Assembly: GCA_009663005.1 (NCBI GenBank)
Contig: CM018893.1
Location: forward strand, 13,221,052-13,233,551
Direction: 5' to 3'
Length of the DNA: 12,500 bases
Source: Actinidia chinensis
Lineage: Eukaryota > Streptophyta > Magnoliopsida > Ericales > Actinidiaceae
Position numbers and translations under genes: made by a program. This document shows, one piece after another, positions 7,601-12,500 of this stretch. The notes beneath the pieces are model-generated. The model made no database searches, was not told the origin of the DNA, and was given only the letters and a program-made list of their open reading frames with translations. Position 1 is the first letter of the stretch. Every line of letters begins with the position of its first letter.

Positions 7601-8179
7601 ATGAGCCATTTTTGTGGTTTAATTTATTTATTTTTTACTTTTTTAACTGCTTTGGTTTTTGAATTTTTTGTTTTTAGTTAATTTTTTTACCTTTTGATCA
7701 AATTAAATTTTTTTTTGGGGTGGGGGTTAACTGCATTGGTTTCTAGGTTTTTCGTCTTAATGAATTTTTTTTTATCGTTTGATCAAAATTTTTATATTCT
7801 TCGAGTTTCTCTTGACGAGTGGAGTCTAAAAATATAAAAGTTTTCATCTAATTTGAATTTTTTATTAAAAAGGACGGAAAAGAAACACTTTTAGATGACT
7901 TTTTTTGAATAAAAATATTTTTTTTCAGAGGTTAACTTTTACCCAAATTTGATAAAAAAATTATATTTTTGGACTTTTTTTTTGTTGATAAAAATGTGTT
8001 TTTCATCTGTAAAATTTTTTCAAAATTCGATAAAAAATTTTAAATTTTCGGACTCCTTTCGTCAAGAGAAACTTGAAAAATATAAGATTTTGATCAAATG
8101 TTAAAAAAAATTGTTAAAGACAATTTAGAAACGAAAGCAGTTAAAGATTTCCCAAAAAGTTTTCCCAAACAGAGCCTAA
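7601..8179. repeat. Long foldback built from tandemly duplicated arms
   Basis: TTAACTGCATTGGTTTCTAG (from 7737) and its continuation to about 7890 are inverted at about 7996-8144. A 15-bp perfect core AGTTTCTCTTGACGA at 7804-7818 pairs with TCGTCAAGAGAAACT at 8059-8073. Both arms are also duplicated. An extra left-arm copy starts with TTAACTGC at 7643, and the right side repeats a GATAAAAAA...TTTGGACT unit at about 7945 and 8023. The right outer edge, reading in reverse GGCTCTGTTTGGGAAAAC, resembles a TIR-element end (about 8161-8179). The whole lies inside the PIF/Harbinger-like element and codes for nothing. Transcribed, it would give a hairpin RNA. Confidence 0.75.
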
Positions 8180-8307
8180 TAGAGATTTATTGTACTACTT
8201 TAGATTTTTTTTATTTAGATTGTTGGAAAAAATTAAAAAAAAAGTTAGACAAAAGTAGGATTTTGCTAAAATAGGGAGGCAAACCAAGGTGGCTGTTGGT
8301 GCTCTTA

Positions 8308-8857
8308 AGCCCGTAAATTTTGATAAAAAATAAGTGGGTCACCTAAACTTATCCCATAAAGTAAAAGGAATTATTGTTGCACCTAAATTAAATAGAAGGC
8401 CCTGACTTTAATATTGCATTTTTGAATTTTAAATATACTTAGCTCAAATCTTTAATGTCGAGCTAAAAAATAAAACTATTTTACTAGCAATAAGCTCACA
8501 TTAATTGATGTAAGCTTCCTCACCTCAAGACTGTATTATATTAATTTATAAAGTAACTACTAATTTTTTATATTTTTAAATTTTTGCATGGATTATACCT
8601 TTTACACTCAGTTTTTTCAAACACAATACTTTTTATATTCAATAGGCAATATTACAAAAGTTGTTTTGTGTTTATTTTTTTTTAATTACATATAATAGTT
8701 CTCAAATATTTAAATATAAAGATATTTTTGTTACTTCACTTCCTGAACATAAAAACAATTACCTTCTAGCCATAGTTTCTTTATTTTTATAATTTTTTAT
8801 TTTTTATCAAAATGCATAGAGCCTCATTTTTACTATTCGTGTAGGGCCTCTAAAAAA
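8308..8857. other. AT-rich stretch, probable transposon-derived
   Basis: This is very AT-rich, with no open frames of interest. GGCCCTG occurs at 8397-8403 and a GGGCCTC near 8843-8849 precedes the hAT-like terminus. The stretch may therefore be the body of one or two decayed elements, but no left end or target duplication was found. Confidence 0.3.
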
Positions 8858-8871
8858 CAGGACAGGCCCTG
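8858..8871 (-). mobile_element. Possible hAT-type transposon terminus
   Basis: On the reverse strand this reads CAGGGCCTGTCCTG, close to the CAGGGCCGGCCCTG-type ends of many plant hAT-derived elements, and it is followed by the usual A/T-run plus GGGCCCT-like subterminal motif (GAGGCCCTAC). No partner end with a matching 8-bp target duplication was found. CAGGGCCG at 7408-7415 is a candidate but its flanks do not match. Confidence 0.35.
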
Positions 8872-9298
8872 GATGAGGTTAACTTGAATGTATTTTGATC
8901 TAATGCTTGATTGCCCATCGTATTGTAAAAATTTCATATGATTAAACTTAAAATAATTTAGACTACGTATGGAGATGTTTCACATGGCATTGAACATAGA
9001 TTAATACTACATATTGTTTTTGCATTGGGAGGCTTACCATTTTTTAAGAATTTTTTTATTTTATTATTATTTTTTAAAATTCATATATTGGAGTAAAGTT
9101 AGTTGTTGTTTGGTGGGGCCTTGAAACGGGTTTCCTACCCATGGAAGTCCTTTCCAATTTTATTGTAGTGTTAGTGAAATTCTGGAAATGCACTTTAGTT
9201 GGTAGCCATTGTAATGAAAGTCCGTTTCAGGAAAGTGACCAAGACTGGCTTTCCAATTGGCGTCTCGCGAAGTCAGAAACTCATTAAAGTATCAACAC
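8872..9298. other. No identifiable feature
   Basis: AT-rich at first, then a somewhat GC-richer segment from about 9100 to 9290. No gene, repeat or element ends are evident apart from the TAA at 9299-9301 flanking the next element. Confidence 0.4.
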
Positions 9299-9301
9299 TA
9301 A

Positions 9302-9971
9302 GGGGATGTTTGGTAATATTTTTGTTTTTTGTATTTGTTTAATTTTTATTTTGTTTTGTTTAATTTTTTATAAAACAAAAACTAAAAGTATGTTTGTGTT
9401 TACCTTTTTATAAACTATTTAAAAACAAAAATATGTTTTGTTTCAACTATTTTTAAATTATATAAAAAAAAGGTGTGTGGTGGAGGCGGTGGTGGTGGCG
9501 GTGAGAAGGTGATGGAGGTGGTGGTGGAGGTGGCGGCGGTGGTGGAGTAGGAGGAGGAGGCGGTGGTGGAGTAGGAGGAGAAGATGGTGGCGGTGGTGGT
9601 GATGGCGGTGGAGGTGAGGCGGTGGTAGTGATGGCGGAGGAGGAGGAGGTGGCGGTGATGGTGGAGGTGGTGGTGGTGGAGGAGGAGGAGGTGGCAGTGA
9701 TGAGGAGGTGGTGGTGGTGGAGGAAGAGGCGGTGGTGAGGAAGAGGTGGAGGTGGTGGTTGAAAAAATTTGGATAAAAAAAATTGTAAATAAATTTTGTA
9801 AACAAAACAAAAATAATTCTTTTTTGTTTTCACTATTTTCAAAAATAGTAAAAAATTTTTAACCTTATTTTTATTTATTTTTTGCAACACAAATAAGTTT
9901 TCTATTTTCATTACTAAATTAAACGAAATAAAAACAGAAAAACAAAAAATAAACAGTTATCAAACATCACC
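9302..9971. mobile_element. TIR/foldback element (670 bp) with internal G-rich array
   Basis: The left end GGGGATGTTTGGTAA (9302-9316) is inverted at the right end as TTATCAAACATCACC (9957-9971), 13 of 15 positions matching. Similarity continues inward over 100 bp or more of A/T-rich arms with TTTGTTTT and ACTATTTTTAAA-type motifs. The flanking trinucleotides are TAA (9299-9301) and TCA (9972-9974), a near match to the 3-bp duplication of PIF/Harbinger or Tourist elements. A mutated duplication or another superfamily is possible. No transposase is encoded. The centre is replaced or expanded by a GGN array. Confidence 0.65.
9472..9760. repeat. GGT/GGA/GGC trinucleotide array, strongly strand-asymmetric
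   Basis: About 290 bp composed almost wholly of GGT, GGA and GGC units with occasional GAG, GAT and GTA interruptions. The plus strand is nearly free of C outside GGC. A perfect 22-mer (GGCGGTGGTGGAGTAGGAGG plus AG) occurs at 9535-9556 and 9559-9580, so higher-order duplications are present. All three reverse-strand frames are open through it and give Pro-, His- or Ser-rich translations, an artefact of the repeat and not evidence of a gene. The dense G-tracts have potential for G-quadruplex or triplex structures. Confidence 0.9.
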
Positions 9972-9974
9972 TCA

Positions 9975-10566
9975 AAATTTCAATATTATCTTTATACTTT
10001 TGGCATAATGCCAAGAGTATCCTTGTTCTTTCTTTTAATTCACAGACCCTAGCACATTCAACCAATCGAGAGACTTCAAGAAAAATATGGAGTAGCAGAA
10101 AAAGTAGGATCCACCAATCAATTGTGTATTCAAACTAGACCCTTAATCCTTCTTTTACTATTTCCTCTGGCTCTTCCTTGGATTTGCTTTGTTTTTTTTG
10201 CTGCAACAACATCAATCACTCTGCAATATCCATTGAAAAATATGTTAGAGTGAAACTACGGATAGATCAACAAACCAATTAACTAATTTGGTTTCATTTT
10301 TATATGTATATCAAGTTCTTCGCCATACACTAGGCATTCTTGAAAAACAATGAAAAATAATAACAAAAAAATAAATTAAGTACTTTTAAAATCTAAACTT
10401 GCCGAACACAAATTTATTTTAGGAACACTTTCTTTGGAGCACTTCTTATAAAGTCTATTGCAAGAAAGTCCTTGCTTTGTAGAAAAGTTGTGCCAAATAA
10501 TCTCTTAATTCGGGATTCAAAAGATAAAAGATGGATGGTCTAAACTATATAATGTGCATATATGTG
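9975..10566. other. Intergenic stretch; one 25-codon reverse ORF
   Basis: No firm gene is seen. On the reverse strand, TTTCAATGGATATTGCAG is followed by a 25-codon ATG frame (10212 down to a TAG at 10137-10135), Gln/Lys/Glu-rich, beginning MLLQQKKQSKSKEEP. It is too short and too low in complexity to call a gene. A 15-bp near-palindrome TTGGCATAATGCCAA lies at 10000-10014. Confidence 0.35.
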
Positions 10567-10839
10567 CTCCATTCGTTCTATATTGTTGGTTTTATTTGAA
10601 AGTTTTAACTTTTTATAGGGACATACAATTATTGCATTTGAATTTAAATTTAGGGTATTAATTTTGTCCTCTTTATTTTCAACTTACAAACATATTTCTA
10701 CCTATTTATTAAGAGCAAGTTTTGAAAATCTACAAATTTTTTATTTTGTTTTTTTAAAGTGAACAATATTTTTGGAATATCCCAAAATAGAAAAAAGGAT
10801 CAACAATAATATGAAACAATTTTGATGGGTTAGAAAGTA
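10567..10839. mobile_element. Stowaway-like MITE, second copy, decayed
   Basis: The left end CTCCATTCGTTCTATATTG from 10567 is a diverged CTCCCTCCGTCCC-type Stowaway terminus. The right end GATGGGTTAGAAAGTA (10824-10839) is the matching inverted form of GGGACGGAGGGAGTA. Inside the ends, TTGTTGGTTTTATTTGAAAG on the left mirrors GGAATATCCCAAAATAG... CAACAATAATATGAAACA on the right. At 273 bp the length is typical of the group. It shares layout with the copy at 1350 but has diverged differently. It is non-coding. Confidence 0.7.
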
Positions 10840-11213
10840 CTATAACAAGGTTTGTTATTTGTCGAATACACAAATTTTGACCAATTAAAAATTATCATGT
10901 TTTTAAGAAGTCTCATAAAAATTGCATGAATGGGCCAATTACGTGATTAGCCCACTTGGCAATTCCACCCGTCTACAGGGTCACCATAATTTTTGGAAAG
11001 GAATTTGTAACTTGCTTATTCATAAGAAAAATGAGCACGTTTTTTTTTTCGAGAAGTGCTGCCATGAAATTGTACTATTTCTTGTTGAAACTTTTTGTTA
11101 CAGTAATAAATACGAGCACAACTAAATTTTTAGGAAGTTAAACATTTGTGTGTTACACTATTTTTTGAAGCTCTCTCTCCACATGAACTATATAATGTGT
11201 ATAAAAACGATAT
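10840..11213. other. No supported gene
   Basis: Two overlapping short forward frames (10922-11125 and 10956-11141) are open here but have no recognisable content, and neither has a coding signature. No repeats or element ends were seen. Confidence 0.4.
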
Positions 11214-11216
11214 TAT

Positions 11217-11407
11217 GGCTCCGTTTAATAGTGTTTAAAAGTTAAGTTTTGTTTTTAAGTTTGCTACTAAAAAAGTCAATTTTTTTATTTTTTTTTATTT
11301 TTCTGGCTTTACTTTAGTTAAAAATAAATAAAAAAATAAAAGCAAAAAAGCTAACTTTAATTGACATTTTTAAAAATCCAACTGAAAAGCTGGTACCAAA
11401 CGGAGTC
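11217..11407. mobile_element. Compact 191-bp TIR MITE flanked by TAT
   Basis: The left end GGCTCCGTTTAATA (11217-11230) is inverted at the right end as TACCAAACGGAGTC (11394-11407), sharing CTCCGTTT plus a TA. Identical TAT trinucleotides flank the element at 11214-11216 and 11408-11410. Ends of the GGCTCCGTTTGGTA type belong to abundant plant MITEs, often grouped with PIF/Harbinger, though the usual duplication there is TAA or TTA. The interior is A/T-rich with inverted subterminal matches and codes for nothing. The clean ends suggest a fairly recent insertion. Confidence 0.75.
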
Positions 11408-11410
11408 TAT

Positions 11411-12199
11411 CTTTCATCTCCCCTCAACAAATTAATATTAAATCCAAATCACATCTCACATAATAAAACGTTATTATATTATTTTTTTAAAAACCTTATT
11501 ATAATATTTTTTAAAAAAATATTATTATTTTGCTTTAACATGCTTAAATATTAGGATAAAATTAACTTCATATGATCTAGAAAATATATTTTAATCAAAA
11601 AGAATAGGGATCAAGAGCTAAAGTCGCATAGATTTGAAATATGGATGAATCTTTGCTTATAAATATTCATTTGGTACTTGAATACTATGAAATAATCAAA
11701 AAGAGAATACTTTGTTAGAAAATTTATTGGAGATGTTTATCATTTGTGAATCAAAATCATATTCTAAAAATTTAAATTAGAAATAAAGAATCGAATTTGA
11801 AAAAATTATAAATAAAAATTTACAAAACTGAATTACAGAACTTTAGAAGTGATAGATTTATGCATGTGTTAAACACAATTTTCTTAAGACACATTTTGCC
11901 CTCACTAGGATGCTCACGATCATTGGACGTCTATCTCCCAAGATACAACAATATTTTTGTAAAATAAAAGTAGCACTACAATTTGTTTCAATGACGAACT
12001 AAACAATGGAGAAACTCTCGTATTACTGACTGACCTAGACACAATTTTTACGTTTTGAATTGAATGAATTTTCATACCATAAACTCAAAGGAGGAAGAAG
12101 ATGAGACGATGCAACAACAAATCATAACTTTTCACATCGAAGAGGTACCAACGAAGAGACACAACCATTCACCATGGGAGGGTACTATTGAAGTTAATT
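11411..12199. other. AT-rich stretch, nothing identified
   Basis: Very AT-rich, with local imperfect TATTATT/TTTTAAAAA mirror and inverted runs near 11470-11530. It becomes less AT-rich from about 11890. No genes, elements or RNA features could be supported. Confidence 0.4.
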
Positions 12200-12500
12200 T
12201 TATTCACATAAAAAATTAAATTGATTTAAAATAATTAATTTTTCATCAATTCCACACATGAATGAAATTGGTTGATAAACTATAAAATACACACCTAAAG
12301 AGAATTCCAATAGAAAATTCCATGCATAGGGATATGTAACTTTTGGCCTTAAACCTTCCTTATGAAATGCTATCGAATTTACTAGCCAGACAGTGGAACA
12401 TAGCTCCCTTGAACTGTCCAGCTTAGCATGTAAACTAAGACAATAACAATCACACCGAGTTTTTTTCAACCAATGCTCGGTTCTCATGGTTGTGTCCGTT
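12200..12500 (-). CDS. Open frame running off the right edge, unassigned
   Basis: A reverse-strand frame ends in TAA near 12200 and stays open to the window edge. Its first ATG in the window is at 12487, but no stop precedes it, so it may extend further. The first 60 residues after the ATG have a mixed composition with Trp, Cys and charged residues (MRTEHWLKKTRCDCYC at the start); the rest is more hydrophobic. There is also a CTTTAG/GTGTGT donor-like site near 12300-12290. No family was recognised. It could be an exon of a gene to the right or chance. Confidence 0.2.
   Translation of the reverse strand, partial: TDTTMRTEHWLKKTRCDCYCLSLHAKLDSSRELCSTVWLVNSIAFHKEGLRPKVTYPYAWNFLLEFSLGVYFIVYQPISFMCGIDEKLIILNQFNFLCE

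Larger units (their letters stand above)
6490..8304. mobile_element. Non-autonomous PIF/Harbinger-like transposon (1815 bp)
   Basis: The left terminus GAGCATCTCCAACAG (6490-6504) is inverted at the right end as CTGTTGGTGCTC (8293-8304), a match apart from a 3-bp gap. The trinucleotide TTA lies immediately outside both ends (6487-6489 and 8305-8307), the target duplication favoured by PIF/Harbinger elements. The GAGCATCTCCAACAG-type end is widespread in plant genomes. No DDE transposase or Myb-like coding region is visible, so movement would need proteins encoded elsewhere. The interior falls into a leader-like portion (about 6630-7030, with CTAGGGTTCC and CTAGGGTTTC motifs), a unique-looking portion (7030-7560) and a foldback (7601-8179). 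A second similar end at 7422 suggests nesting. Confidence 0.75.

Noticed and set aside
9415..9911. Three overlapping reverse-strand frames of 115-152 codons rich in proline, histidine and serine
   Set aside because: They are translations of the GGN simple repeat in all three frames. Openness follows from the repeat composition, and the ends lie in transposon arms.
10000..10014. Near-palindrome TTGGCATAATGCCAA
   Set aside because: It is isolated, short and without partner sites; no operator or element end could be inferred.
10543..11199. 14-mer AACTATATAATGTG at 10543-10556 and 11186-11199, each close to the left end of a MITE
   Set aside because: In DNA this AT-rich, one or two shared 14-mers are expected by chance in 12.5 kb, and the spacing to the MITE ends differs.
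1..12500. CRISPR arrays, bacterial operons, rRNA or tRNA genes
   Set aside because: No regularly spaced repeats, cloverleaf with A/B boxes or ribosomal sequence was seen. The only tRNA-like match is the 12-nt primer-binding site.

Overview
This window looks like non-coding nuclear DNA from a flowering plant, probably a eudicot. It is strongly AT-rich and has no convincing intact protein gene. It does hold many small plant-type transposon relics: Stowaway-like, PIF/Harbinger-like and other terminal-inverted-repeat (TIR) elements, and a short LTR followed by the initiator tRNA-Met primer site. There are no bacterial features (operons, Shine-Dalgarno sites, dense ORFs) and no CRISPR, rRNA or tRNA signal. 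The species cannot be named from sequence alone.

Left part (1-5470). The base composition is that of plant introns or gene-flanking DNA: T-rich tracts and several short open stretches bordered by plausible AG/GT splice sites (200-299, 2244-2264, 4223-4436). A GA-rich stretch with a telo-box at 2994-3115 resembles a plant 5' leader. These may be exons of a large-intron gene, a decayed gene or a long non-coding RNA, but no protein family could be recognised. Inserted here are a TA microsatellite (418-470), a GC-rich foldback cluster (487-561), a reverse-strand short LTR with primer-binding site (667-820), a Stowaway-like MITE (1350-1625), a 43-bp tandem duplication (2527-2612) and a small foldback (3427-3570).

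Middle part (5471-8304). A remnant of a GAGCTCGAGC/AATCAAGCC-rich repeat is followed by a clean 57-bp tandem duplication (6173-6276). Next comes the best-supported large element, a 1.8-kb non-autonomous PIF/Harbinger-like transposon (6490-8304) with TTA on both sides. Its right half holds a roughly 580-bp foldback built from tandemly duplicated arms.

Right part (8305-12500). A possible hAT-type terminus lies at 8858-8871. A 670-bp TIR element (9302-9971) carries a 290-bp G-rich GGN array. Then come a second Stowaway-like MITE (10567-10839) and a compact 191-bp MITE flanked by TAT (11217-11407), followed by featureless AT-rich DNA. A reverse-strand open frame runs off the right edge and is of doubtful reality.

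There is no gene system whose parts work together here. The story is layered transposon insertion, with several hairpin-forming loci that could be small-RNA sources if transcribed.
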